13,828 nt of DNA from an uncultured Lachnospiraceae bacterium (lineage in GTDB: Bacteria; Bacillota; Clostridia; Lachnospirales; Lachnospiraceae): positions 1 through 13,828 of the forward strand of contig CAJTRU010000082.1 in NCBI GenBank assembly GCA_910579085.1, read 5' to 3'. How positions within the stretch are numbered: position 1 is the first letter of the stretch; each line of letters begins with the position of its first letter. Under the pieces are notes generated by a model. It was not told the DNA's origin. It ran no database searches and saw only the letters and a program-made list of their open reading frames with translations. This document shows, one piece after another, positions 6,940-13,728 of the stretch. A program made the translations under genes and the position numbers.

Positions 6940-7608
6940 TTATTTTCTTCTGACAACTGCTGCTGCAAGGTTTAGTATATCTTCGGCGGGTTCTTTTAAA
7001 TCTGGAATACATATTACAGGTATTCCTGCTGTTACTGCTGCCTTAACTCCATTTTCTGAGTCTTCAAGCACAAGTGCTTTATGAGGCGCTGTTTTTAGCT
7101 TTTCACATGCCATTAAGAATATGTCTGGTTCAGGTTTTGAATATTTAACCATTTCACCGCCTGTAATTTTACTAAAATACTCATCTAATCCAGCATGTTC
7201 TAAGTATTTTGCAACAATTGCAGAATTAGTGGAGGAAGCTATTGTACATGGGATATTTTTGTCTTTAAGCATTACCAGGAGTTCCTTGATTTGTGGTTTT
7301 ATAGTAAGCCCGGTAGTCTCTGCAACCATACAGACACGTTCCTGGGCAATATGCCCACATTCCTTAAATGGATAATCTTCCCCATAATATGAGTACATTA
7401 TATTTTCCAGTTTGCTTCCAGTTGTTCCAAGGGTCTGTTTATATATATCCTGTGTAAGTATATATCCCCTTTCTTTCATTACTACCGCAAGCTGTTCCAT
7501 AAAGACCCTTTCTGTATCAAATACAAGCCCGTCCATATCAAAAATTACAGCTTTAAAGTTTTTCTGTGCTTTTACAGCTTCCAGTAAATCAAAATATTCT
7601 TTTAACAT
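6940..7608 (-). CDS. HAD-family hydrolase, beta-phosphoglucomutase-like
   Basis: A 222-residue cytoplasmic enzyme of the haloacid dehalogenase superfamily, subfamily with a helical cap. Motif I is FDMDGLVFDTE with nucleophile Asp24 and Asp26. Motif II is the Ser/Thr cluster ASST near residue 126. Motif III is Lys158 in YSKPEPDIF. Motif IV is LEDSENGVKAA with Asp183. The FDMDGLVFDTE and KPEPD pattern is typical of beta-phosphoglucomutase-like and sugar-phosphate phosphatase members; the exact substrate cannot be told. The N-terminus has about 17 residues before the first strand, slightly longer than usual. The ATG is preceded by GGGAGG five bases upstream. It follows the AraC gene after 47 bp and is probably co-transcribed with it. 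Confidence 0.9.
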   Translation of the reverse strand: MLKEYFDLLEAVKAQKNFKAVIFDMDGLVFDTERVFMEQLAVVMKERGYILTQDIYKQTLGTTGSKLENIMYSYYGEDYPFKECGHIAQERVCMVAETTGLTIKPQIKELLVMLKDKNIPCTIASSTNSAIVAKYLEHAGLDEYFSKITGGEMVKYSKPEPDIFLMACEKLKTAPHKALVLEDSENGVKAAVTAGIPVICIPDLKEPAEDILNLAAAVVRRK

Positions 7609-7619
7609 AATAGCCTCCC

Positions 7620-7639
7620 ATGCCGCCTAAAGGCGGCAT
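7620..7639. other. GC-rich hairpin between the AraC and HAD genes
   Basis: ATGCCGCCT (7620-7628) and AGGCGGCAT (7631-7639) form a 9-bp perfect stem, in effect GCCGCC-TAAA-GGCGGC. There is no T-run on either strand, so it is not a standard terminator. It abuts the ribosome binding site of the HAD gene (GGGAGG at 7613-7618, minus strand), so it may separate the expression or stability of the two cistrons. Confidence 0.55.
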
Positions 7640-7655
7640 AAATAATGATGAAAAG

Positions 7656-8540
7656 TTATTCAAGCTTCATTGCCCTGTACTCTTTAGGGGTGCATCCTAT
7701 TGTCTGCAAAAAAACCCTGTTAAAATAGCTTATGTTATTAAAGCCCGAAAGGTTGGCAATCTCGCCTATTTTTTTATCAGTATCACGCAGCAGCCTGCAT
7801 CCTTGTAGTATTCTGTACCTCATAAGGTATTGTACAGGTGAAAGTTTCATTGTATGTTTAAAAACCCTGCAAAACTGCCCTTCACTCATTGGAAGAAGTC
7901 CTGCAAGTTCTGATAATGTAATATCATATGAATAGTTTTCTTTAATATAGGTTATAACAGGGGCAAGACGTTCTGAATTTATTAAGTCAAGCCGTTCTCC
8001 TTTGCCTGCCTTTGAAGAATTTTTATCCATTAAGTCCCATATCCCGAATATACGGCTCTTTATCATTAATTCATATGGCAAGGTTTCTTCTCCAGGGCAT
8101 GAACCAGTTTCGAGAAGCCATGAAAGTACATTATCCTGCCAGCCGCCGCCACCATGTTTTATATATTCAGGAAATATTTTTTTGCCATGCAGGACAGGGA
8201 TAATATATTTTTTGGCAAAACTGCTGTGTATATCTTCATGCAGAAACTGGTACGAAAAGTCTACGGCAATAAATGCACATGCTTTACATTCTGCTGATTT
8301 TGCAGAATGTAGGAAGTTAGAGTTAATAAATACCCCATCACCAGTGTGAAGGTTATATTCCCTGTCTTCTATATTAAATATTATATTGCCCTTTGTCACC
8401 ACAAGAAATTCAAATTCCTGGTGCCAGTGCAGGTAAAAAATTGCATCTGTCCCTTCAGGGTATTCCATCTGGTGAAGCCCTATAGGAAGTTCTGCTGTAC
8501 CATGCCGCTGTTTTTCTTCGTATAACTTTTTACTGCCCAA
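7656..8540 (-). CDS. AraC-family transcriptional regulator with N-terminal cupin domain
   Basis: A 294-residue DNA-binding regulator. The N-terminal half is a cupin-like ligand domain with HWHQEFEF at residues 38-45 and the conserved GDGVFINSNFLH at 67-78, giving a possible metal or ligand site from His38, His40, Glu42 or Glu44 and His78. The C-terminal 100 residues hold the two helix-turn-helix units of the family: ITLSELAGLLPMSEGQFCRVFK and IGEIANLSGFNNISYFNRVF followed by the typical GCTPKEYR. The start is TTG, supported by GGAGG (8547-8551, minus strand) six bases away. It lies between the bile salt hydrolase gene upstream and the HAD gene downstream, all on one strand. Regulators of this type often control neighbouring sugar or metabolite genes, so either could be a target. 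The promoter must lie very close to, or overlap, the terminator hairpin of the upstream gene. Confidence 0.92.
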   Translation of the reverse strand: MGSKKLYEEKQRHGTAELPIGLHQMEYPEGTDAIFYLHWHQEFEFLVVTKGNIIFNIEDREYNLHTGDGVFINSNFLHSAKSAECKACAFIAVDFSYQFLHEDIHSSFAKKYIIPVLHGKKIFPEYIKHGGGGWQDNVLSWLLETGSCPGEETLPYELMIKSRIFGIWDLMDKNSSKAGKGERLDLINSERLAPVITYIKENYSYDITLSELAGLLPMSEGQFCRVFKHTMKLSPVQYLMRYRILQGCRLLRDTDKKIGEIANLSGFNNISYFNRVFLQTIGCTPKEYRAMKLE

Positions 8541-8575
8541 AACTATCCTCCAGTTTTAAAGTATTTAAAATTCGA

Positions 8576-8616
8576 TATAAAAAGCACAAATACAAAAAGT
8601 ATCTGTGCTTTTTATA
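8576..8616 (-). terminator. Intrinsic terminator after the bile salt hydrolase gene
   Basis: TATAAAAAGCACA (8576-8588) pairs perfectly with TGTGCTTTTTATA (8604-8616), with a smaller inner stem ATAC/GTAT. Read on the minus strand the stem ends in a T5 run, 38 bp after the hydrolase stop codon. The symmetry also gives T5 on the plus strand, but no plus-strand gene arrives there. Confidence 0.8.
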
Positions 8617-8653
8617 TTACAATATCCAGGGATAAGTTACAAGTGTGCATAAT

Positions 8654-9628
8654 TTAATTCTGCATCATAATTTGTTCTTTGTCTATCATTGAATACCTTA
8701 CAAGCATATTATTATCCAGGTTTTCATGGTAAAGGTTTATGCCGCTAATCTGGTGGTTATAGTAAGTCGTGTAATAATAAATCCCTTTATCTGCATTACA
8801 ACAGGAAGTATAAATAGTATATTCATATTCTCCACATTCTGTTTCACAGCATCCACGCTGCTGGCTGACAGAACCAAGAATATGGAAAAACTGTCCTATG
8901 CTTTCAGCTTCAGAACCATTACAGACAGAATTCATCTTTGTAAATGCCGCCCTTACAAAACGTGATGGAGAGGACAAATCACCTGGAAGCCCGATTGCTC
9001 CCATTCCACGGCAGTATGGGTGGAGGTCAAGCTTTGATGAAAAGTTATTTAATGGAGGTTTTACTGATAAAGACATAAAATTATTCAGATATACCATCTG
9101 TTCACTAAAAGGCGGGTTATTAGTAAGTATTCCGACAGGATTATCATAATACTTTATGCCATTTTCTCCAGGTTCTGCTGTTATTGAACTGTTTTTATCT
9201 GCAATTAGCCAGTGGAGCTGTGCAGCAGGAAGGTTTTCTTTAAATTGTGTTTTAGTAATGTTTGTTTTTACAAGCAGTTTTTTAACTTCTTCAACTGTAG
9301 AGCACTGCCCAAGCACCCAGGGAATAAATTCAAATTGTGCTACATTATACATATCCTTTATTGCTTCCCTGTATACCGCATTATCAGGGAAATTCAGTCC
9401 GGCAATACAAAGCCCTTTTTCATTAACTCCGTCATAATACAGTGGGTAATTGTCCAGGACATAAGCAATACCAATTATTGCATAATGTGACCTCATAGTC
9501 CCTGCATTTTGGAAATTAAAAGTGTAGTTACGTGGTGTAATTGTTACTTCATCAACATATGAAAATTCATAATCTAATGTACGTCCAAAATAGAAGTCAT
9601 CTGTTATATAGGTTGCTGCTGTACACAT
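8654..9628 (-). CDS. bsh: Choloylglycine hydrolase (bile salt hydrolase)
   Basis: A 324-residue Ntn-hydrolase that cleaves the amide bond of glycine- or taurine-conjugated bile salts; penicillin V acylase is the sister activity. The nucleophile Cys2 follows Met1 directly and is exposed on removal of Met1. The other family residues are visible: Arg16 and Asp19 in FGRTLD, Asn79 in AGLNF, Asn170-171 in LTNNPPF, and Arg226 in SRFVRAAF. The length is normal and there is no signal peptide, so it acts in the cytoplasm. The ATG has GGAGG seven bases upstream. A terminator follows, then the AraC gene. Its presence points to a vertebrate gut habitat. The full set of active-site residues and the LNNFMSLS and GLPGDLSS blocks favour bile salt hydrolase over penicillin V acylase, but substrate preference is inferred. 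Confidence 0.9.
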   Translation of the reverse strand: MCTAATYITDDFYFGRTLDYEFSYVDEVTITPRNYTFNFQNAGTMRSHYAIIGIAYVLDNYPLYYDGVNEKGLCIAGLNFPDNAVYREAIKDMYNVAQFEFIPWVLGQCSTVEEVKKLLVKTNITKTQFKENLPAAQLHWLIADKNSSITAEPGENGIKYYDNPVGILTNNPPFSEQMVYLNNFMSLSVKPPLNNFSSKLDLHPYCRGMGAIGLPGDLSSPSRFVRAAFTKMNSVCNGSEAESIGQFFHILGSVSQQRGCCETECGEYEYTIYTSCCNADKGIYYYTTYYNHQISGINLYHENLDNNMLVRYSMIDKEQIMMQN

Positions 9629-9673
9629 AAATATACCTCCTGGAATATTAAATCTGTTTATGCTGTTTATTAA

Positions 9674-9702
9674 ACATTAACATGTATTTTTATCACATGC
9701 AA
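9674..9702 (-). promoter_or_regulatory. Possible promoter of the bile salt hydrolase gene
   Basis: On the minus strand TTGCAT (9697-9702) and TAATGT (9674-9679) are 17 bp apart, 46 bp before the start codon. Each box matches the consensus only partly, so this is a candidate. Confidence 0.4.
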
Positions 9703-9759
9703 GGGGGTTATAAACAGAAAATATAACTATAAAATAATAAAAAAAATTTACTTATTAAT

Positions 9760-9807
9760 TATAATATGTTAATATATAACCATAATATAACTAATACCAG
9801 GTATCCC
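9760..9807 (+). promoter_or_regulatory. Possible promoter and conserved leader motif of the third receptor gene
   Basis: A perfect TATAAT (9760-9765) in very AT-rich DNA has no clear -35 box. Just downstream, ATATAACTAATAC (9785-9797) and GGTATCC (9800-9806) repeat the leader of the first receptor gene, where the same 13 bases lie at 592-604 and GGTATCC at 616-622. Here they form a short palindrome, ATACC-A-GGTAT (9794-9804). The shared block suggests common control of the two receptors. Confidence 0.4.
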
Positions 9808-9850
9808 ACACATTATTTATGTATTATGCCTAAGAACGCCACCAGACATT

Positions 9851-9889
9851 CCTTGCACAATGTATAAAATATGTGTGTGCAGGTTTTTT
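9851..9889 (+). terminator. Intrinsic terminator inside the leader of the third receptor gene
   Basis: CCTTGCACA (9851-9859) pairs with TGTGCAGG (9876-9883) around an AT-rich loop, with one bulged base, and is followed directly by TTTTTT (9884-9889). No plus-strand gene ends upstream, since the neighbour is divergent. It would therefore end a transcript starting near 9770-9800, as in an attenuator or riboswitch. Confidence 0.55.
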
Positions 9890-10091
9890 GTATACATTAA
9901 CCTGTCACCTGTTTCATGATACAAAGTTATATGGAATGTTAATATCTGGTAAATATCTTATGTTATAGAAAGGATTCCTGGTCTTATAGCTGGGCAGCAT
10001 GGCTGCTTGTGTACCAGCCTTACAGTGTTTGGCAGCATATTTTTAATTCCGCCACCTGATAAGGCAAAACTATAAAAAGGGGGAAATATGA
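9890..10091 (+). promoter_or_regulatory. Remainder of the leader before the third receptor gene
   Basis: About 200 bp with no gene. A good hairpin is present: GCTGG (9989-9993) with CCAGC (10014-10018), enclosing GCAGC-ATG-GCTGC (9994-10006). CCTGATAA at 10055-10062 resembles the -10 box of flagellar sigma-28 promoters (6 of 8 positions), but the expected upstream TAAA box is poor (CATA). If active, it would start transcription just before the ribosome binding site at 10077-10083, bypassing the leader terminator. Confidence 0.3.
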
Positions 10092-11573
10092 ATGGATTTG
10101 GAGATTTTAAAAAATGAAGAGAAGAGAATGAATTTAATTATGTTTTTATTTGTTGCAGTTATACCAATAACTGCATTTGGCTATGTAATGCTTTTTAATA
10201 ATGGCGCAGCCAGGGATGTTATTGTATTGTCTATGACTGTCTGTAGTCTTTTAGTTAAAGCTTTTGAAAAAATCCTTGGAAAATATGCTAAATATTTTTA
10301 TGTTTCTATTCTTCCGCTTATGGGAGTTGTAACGATTATTCTGGGTTCTCCTGCTGCATTTGGAGCAATGGCGGAAGCATACTTCCTTGTTTTATTTTTA
10401 TGTGTTCCTTATTATGATTTATCAGTTATAAAGGTATGTACAATAGTTACTGTAGTACCAAATATTGTTGCATTATTTATATTCCGTGAACAATATCTTG
10501 CTATGTATACTATGTCTATATGGTTCTTTGTATGGATAGTATATGTGCTTGCAGTAGTAGTAGCTGTCTTTATTGTTACAAGGGCGCGTTCACTTTTCCA
10601 TATGGTTGAAACAAAAGAGCACGAAGTAGAAAACCTTCTTGACAGTGTGCGTTTTGCGTTTGATGATTTACAACAGTCATCTGAAAAGATTTATGAATCA
10701 TTACATAATTTTGAAGAAAGTTCTACAGATATTGCTGCTTCAACGGCTGAGATATCCAGCAGTGCAGATTTGCAGATTGAACAGGTTGAGGGAAGCATTG
10801 AGATATTTAATGACTTAAATAATAAAATTGAAACATCAGAAACACGTGTTGCAGAAACTGTAAGAAATATGAAGCAGCTTAAAGCAGAGAATGACAAAGG
10901 AATAGTTGCCATTGAAGAACTTTCTAAGAAGTTTAGTGAAAATATAGAGTCTACTAAAATGGCTTCAGAAGGTGTTACTTCACTTGCGCAGAAATCAACT
11001 TCTATTGGTGGTATTATTGAAAGTATAAGCCAGATTGCACAGCAGACAAACCTTCTTGCCTTAAACGCTGCAATTGAAGCCGCAAGGGCTGGTGAAGCTG
11101 GAAAAGGGTTTGCAGTAGTAGCTGGTGAGATTAATTCGCTGTCAAGTGAATCTGCTACAGCAACACAGAAGATTGATGCTATTTTAAAAGATATTATAAA
11201 TACGGTACAGGATACTAATAAGGTAATTGATGATAATAATATTATTGTTAAAGACTCTAAAGAAAAACTAGATGATACAATTAAAATTTTCCAGAAAATG
11301 CTGGACTCATCAGAAGATGTTATCAATGTTATAAGGCTTTTGAGAACTGAACTTGCAGATATAATTGAACTAAAAGAAAAATTACTGTATGCTATGAAAG
11401 AAGTTGAAGGTGTTTCACAGAAATCAGTTGAAAACACCTCTGAAATAAGCGCTGCAACTGAAGAGCAGGCAACAGGAATTGAAAGCATTTTAGGTGTTAT
11501 GAAAAATATTAAAACAGGAATTGATAAGCTTTCGGATGCATTAAATTCAAGTGAACATAAAAGTGTGTCATAA
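10092..11573 (+). CDS. Methyl-accepting chemotaxis protein with multi-pass membrane N-terminus
   Basis: A 493-residue chemoreceptor whose first 165 residues form about six hydrophobic segments (near 13-35, 42-60, 68-88, 92-107, 113-132 and 138-165), with only short loops. There is no HAMP domain. A coiled region leads straight to the signalling hairpin with TNLLALNAAIEAARAG from residue 319 and GKGFAVVAGEINSLS; the usual EVRxLA is replaced by EINSLS. Such a domain senses from within the membrane or through the energy state rather than by an external pocket, but this is inference. The start at 10092 has AAGGGGG upstream; an ATG four bases earlier is in another frame and stops after nine codons. 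It is a single-gene unit, divergent from the bile salt hydrolase and closed by a terminator. Confidence 0.9.
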   Translation: MDLEILKNEEKRMNLIMFLFVAVIPITAFGYVMLFNNGAARDVIVLSMTVCSLLVKAFEKILGKYAKYFYVSILPLMGVVTIILGSPAAFGAMAEAYFLVLFLCVPYYDLSVIKVCTIVTVVPNIVALFIFREQYLAMYTMSIWFFVWIVYVLAVVVAVFIVTRARSLFHMVETKEHEVENLLDSVRFAFDDLQQSSEKIYESLHNFEESSTDIAASTAEISSSADLQIEQVEGSIEIFNDLNNKIETSETRVAETVRNMKQLKAENDKGIVAIEELSKKFSENIESTKMASEGVTSLAQKSTSIGGIIESISQIAQQTNLLALNAAIEAARAGEAGKGFAVVAGEINSLSSESATATQKIDAILKDIINTVQDTNKVIDDNNIIVKDSKEKLDDTIKIFQKMLDSSEDVINVIRLLRTELADIIELKEKLLYAMKEVEGVSQKSVENTSEISAATEEQATGIESILGVMKNIKTGIDKLSDALNSSEHKSVS

Positions 11574-11602
11574 AGATTAGAAAAGAGTATAAGGCTGATA
11601 AA

Positions 11603-11644
11603 AGCAGGATATATAGATTATAAATCTTTTATATCCTGTTTTTT
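11603..11644 (+). terminator. Intrinsic terminator after the third receptor gene
   Basis: CAGGATATA (11605-11613) pairs with TATATCCTG (11630-11638), with a further inner AGATT/AATCT stem, and is followed by TTTTTT (11639-11644). It is 31 bp past the stop codon. Confidence 0.88.
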
Positions 11645-11666
11645 GCTGTAAAAAATGAAAAAACTA

Positions 11667-11720
11667 TTGACAAAATTGTGTCACTGTATTATTGTATTAA
11701 ATAGATAATACAATAATACA
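11667..11720 (+). promoter_or_regulatory. Promoter with a perfect 14-bp inverted repeat operator, for the GntR-ABC operon
   Basis: TTGACA (11667-11672) and TATTGT (11690-11695), 17 bp apart, form the promoter. TGTATTATTGTATT (11685-11698) and AATACAATAATACA (11707-11720) are perfect inverted repeats with an 8-bp gap, covering the -10 box and the start point. A dimeric GntR regulator encoded by the first gene would block transcription here, which is the usual autoregulation of YtrA-type genes. That this protein binds here is inferred. Confidence 0.78.
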
Positions 11721-11737
11721 TGAAAGGAGGTATTTGC

Positions 11738-12109
11738 TTGGACTGGAAGTTTAATAATGACTCTCCTATTTACCAGCAGATTATGGAACAGATTAAAGCA
11801 ATGATTGCAACGGGTGTCCTTAAAGCTGGTGATAAACTTCCATCTGTAAGGGAACTTGCAGTTGAAGCGGAAGTAAATCCTAATACTATGCAGAAAGCCC
11901 TTTCAGAACTTGAAAGAGAAGGGCTGCTCTGTTCAAAAAGGACATCTGGCAGATTTGTATCTGATAACCCGTCTAATGCTGATAATTTACAGGAGGAAAT
12001 GATGATGGAATGTATTAGGGTATTTATTGAAAATATGAAAAAACTTGGATATTCAATGGAAGAATGTATTGTACTTATTGAAAAGCACTGGAAGAATAAC
12101 AGTTTGTAA
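11738..12109 (+). CDS. GntR-family transcriptional regulator, YtrA subfamily
   Basis: A 123-residue regulator. The winged helix-turn-helix fills residues 5-75: SPIYQQIMEQIKAMI, LKAGDKLPSVRELA, VNPNTMQKALSELEREGLL, then the wing with TSGRFV. Only a short helical tail of about 40 residues follows, which is the hallmark of the YtrA subfamily; there is no large ligand domain. I placed the start at TTG 11738, seven bases after AAGGAGG (11724-11730); the ATG at 11720 lies before the ribosome binding site. It is first in an operon with the ABC ATPase (30 bp gap) and permease. It should be a repressor of this operon, acting at the inverted repeat upstream. The inducing signal in the family is often antibiotic or envelope stress and is unknown here. 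Confidence 0.92.
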   Translation: MDWKFNNDSPIYQQIMEQIKAMIATGVLKAGDKLPSVRELAVEAEVNPNTMQKALSELEREGLLCSKRTSGRFVSDNPSNADNLQEEMMMECIRVFIENMKKLGYSMEECIVLIEKHWKNNSL

Positions 12110-12139
12110 GTATAGAAGCAGAAAGGAAAGTGGATTAAA

Positions 12140-12838
12140 ATGGAAAATATCTTAGAATGTCGTAATTTAACAAAAAAATATGGCAGTAAAGTTGCGGTAG
12201 ACAATTTATCTGTATCGGTTGGGAGCGGTAAGATTACAGGGCTGCTTGGGCCTAATGGAAGTGGAAAGACAACACTTATTAAAGTAATAGCTGGTATTCT
12301 TAATGCAGATGAAGGCGAAGTATTTGCAGGGGGCAGTAAAGTTGGAATTGAAAGTAAAAAAGTAGTTTCATATCTTCCTGAGCGGCCATATTTTGCACCT
12401 GGAATGAAAGTAAGTGAAACTATAAAGTTTTTTAGTGACTTTTATAATGATTTTTCAAGAGATGCAGCAGAAGAAATGTTAAAAAGCCTTGATATAAATC
12501 CAGATGCCAGAATAAGGACTTTATCAAAGGGTAACAGGGAAAAGGTGCAGCTTGTCCTTGTTATGAGCAGGAAGGCAAAGCTTTACCTGCTGGATGAACC
12601 AATGGGAGGTGTTGACCCTGCTGCAAGGGATTATATTTTAAAAACAATACTTAAGAATTATAATGAAGAAGCAGGTATAATTATATCAACACATCTTATA
12701 AGTGATGTGGAAAAAGTGCTTGATGATGTTATATTTATAAAAAACGGGCATATGGTACTTCACGAAAGTGTAGATGATATAAGAGGCAATAAGGGAAAAT
12801 CTGTTGATTCTTTATTCAGGGAGGTGTTTGCATGTTAG
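12140..12838 (+). CDS. ABC transporter ATP-binding protein
   Basis: A 232-residue nucleotide-binding subunit. Walker A is GPNGSGKTT (residues 37-45), Walker B is LYLLDEP (148-154) with Asp152 and catalytic Glu153, and the switch His lies in IISTHLISDVE. The signature motif is LSKGNREKV (128-136), a departure from LSGGQ that is common among YtrB-like and ABC-2 export ATPases. The length is that of a single-domain subunit. It is preceded by a modest AAGGAAAG site. The permease gene starts inside its last codons (7-bp overlap), indicating translational coupling. With a YtrA-type regulator in front, it is probably an exporter or sensor module responding to envelope stress. The substrate is unknown. 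Confidence 0.94.
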   Translation: MENILECRNLTKKYGSKVAVDNLSVSVGSGKITGLLGPNGSGKTTLIKVIAGILNADEGEVFAGGSKVGIESKKVVSYLPERPYFAPGMKVSETIKFFSDFYNDFSRDAAEEMLKSLDINPDARIRTLSKGNREKVQLVLVMSRKAKLYLLDEPMGGVDPAARDYILKTILKNYNEEAGIIISTHLISDVEKVLDDVIFIKNGHMVLHESVDDIRGNKGKSVDSLFREVFAC

Positions 12839-13659
12839 GAAAATTAATTAAATATGACTTAAAATCGTGCGCCCGTATAATTACTTCTGTATATGTATTT
12901 ATAGTGTTATGTGCACTTTCTGCAAGAATTATGTTAATTATATATGATGTATCAGATGGTACATTTAAAAGTATAAGCAGAATTTTATTTGCAACATTAA
13001 GTTTTATACTTATATTATCCATTATAACAGCATGTGTTATTACATTAGTAATGGTAGTATTAAGATACAGGAATAATCTTTTGCGTGATGAAGGTTATCT
13101 GATGCATACCCTTCCCGTATCACCAGTAAAGCTTTACTACAGCAAAATAGTTACAGCAATGCTGTTATTTATTACAGATATAGTTGTAATAATATTTTCA
13201 ATAATACTTTCAGGCCTGCCAAAAAGTTCTGGCATTGGATGGGCTGAAGTAAAAAGTGCCATGACAACATTCAATTATGGTGCATTAAAATATGGGCTCA
13301 ATGGTAATTTTTATATAGGATGTGTAATAATATTGTTACTAGTTGCACTTTATTCGTCTATAGCGCAGCTTTTTGCAAGCCTTAATATAGGATACAGCCT
13401 GCCTTTTGGAAGAGGTGCAAGTAAGGATTTAATGTCAATTATTGCTTATATAGCAACATATATTATTACCCAGATAATTATTGTAGTATTATTTATTATA
13501 ACAACATTGCTAGCAGACTTTAACTTTGCAGATGAAGCAGCAGTAATGAGATATACCTCTGTCCTGCTATGTTTTATAATAGTAATAATGGCAGTTTTTG
13601 GTACAATATACAATATTGTTTCAATAAAACTTATGCAGAAAAAATTAAATTTAGAGTAA
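12832..13659 (+). CDS. ABC transporter permease, ABC-2-like membrane subunit
   Basis: A 275-residue membrane protein with six predicted membrane helices near residues 17-38, 50-75, 105-127, 158-182, 198-225 and 242-264. The cytoplasmic loop after the second helix carries RDEGYLMHTLPVSPVKLYYSK. This segment is typical of ABC-2-type permeases paired with YtrB-like ATPases and probably contacts the ATPase. GGGAGG (12819-12824) precedes the ATG, which overlaps the end of the ATPase gene. It is the last gene of the GntR-ABC operon. One permease gene is seen, so the complex would be a homodimer unless a further subunit lies elsewhere. No plausible gene follows before the window ends. Confidence 0.88.
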   Translation: MLGKLIKYDLKSCARIITSVYVFIVLCALSARIMLIIYDVSDGTFKSISRILFATLSFILILSIITACVITLVMVVLRYRNNLLRDEGYLMHTLPVSPVKLYYSKIVTAMLLFITDIVVIIFSIILSGLPKSSGIGWAEVKSAMTTFNYGALKYGLNGNFYIGCVIILLLVALYSSIAQLFASLNIGYSLPFGRGASKDLMSIIAYIATYIITQIIIVVLFIITTLLADFNFADEAAVMRYTSVLLCFIIVIMAVFGTIYNIVSIKLMQKKLNLE

Positions 13660-13695
13660 GTTTTATTAATTTAATAATATCATATAAAAAGAGGT

Positions 13696-13728
13696 AAATA
13701 AAAGATAATTTACAGTTATCTTTTATTT
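13696..13728. terminator. Long AT-rich hairpin at the end of the ABC operon, on the boundary of copy C
   Basis: AAATAAAAGATAA (13696-13708) and TTATCTTTTATTT (13716-13728) are perfect 13-bp inverted repeats around TTTACAG. The 3' arm is T-rich, so it could act as a terminator 37 bp after the permease stop, though the stem lacks G and C pairs. The loop and 3' arm are the terminus of the palindromic repeat, so the hairpin combines the repeat end with flanking DNA. Confidence 0.45.

Noticed and set aside
8012..8349. Plus-strand open frames opposite the AraC and hydrolase genes
   Set aside because: They overlap confident minus-strand genes, are short and lack ribosome binding sites or recognisable domains.
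11720..11737. ATG at 11720 as start of the GntR regulator
   Set aside because: It lies before the AAGGAGG site and within the inverted repeat; the TTG at 11738 has ideal spacing and gives the usual YtrA-type N-terminus.
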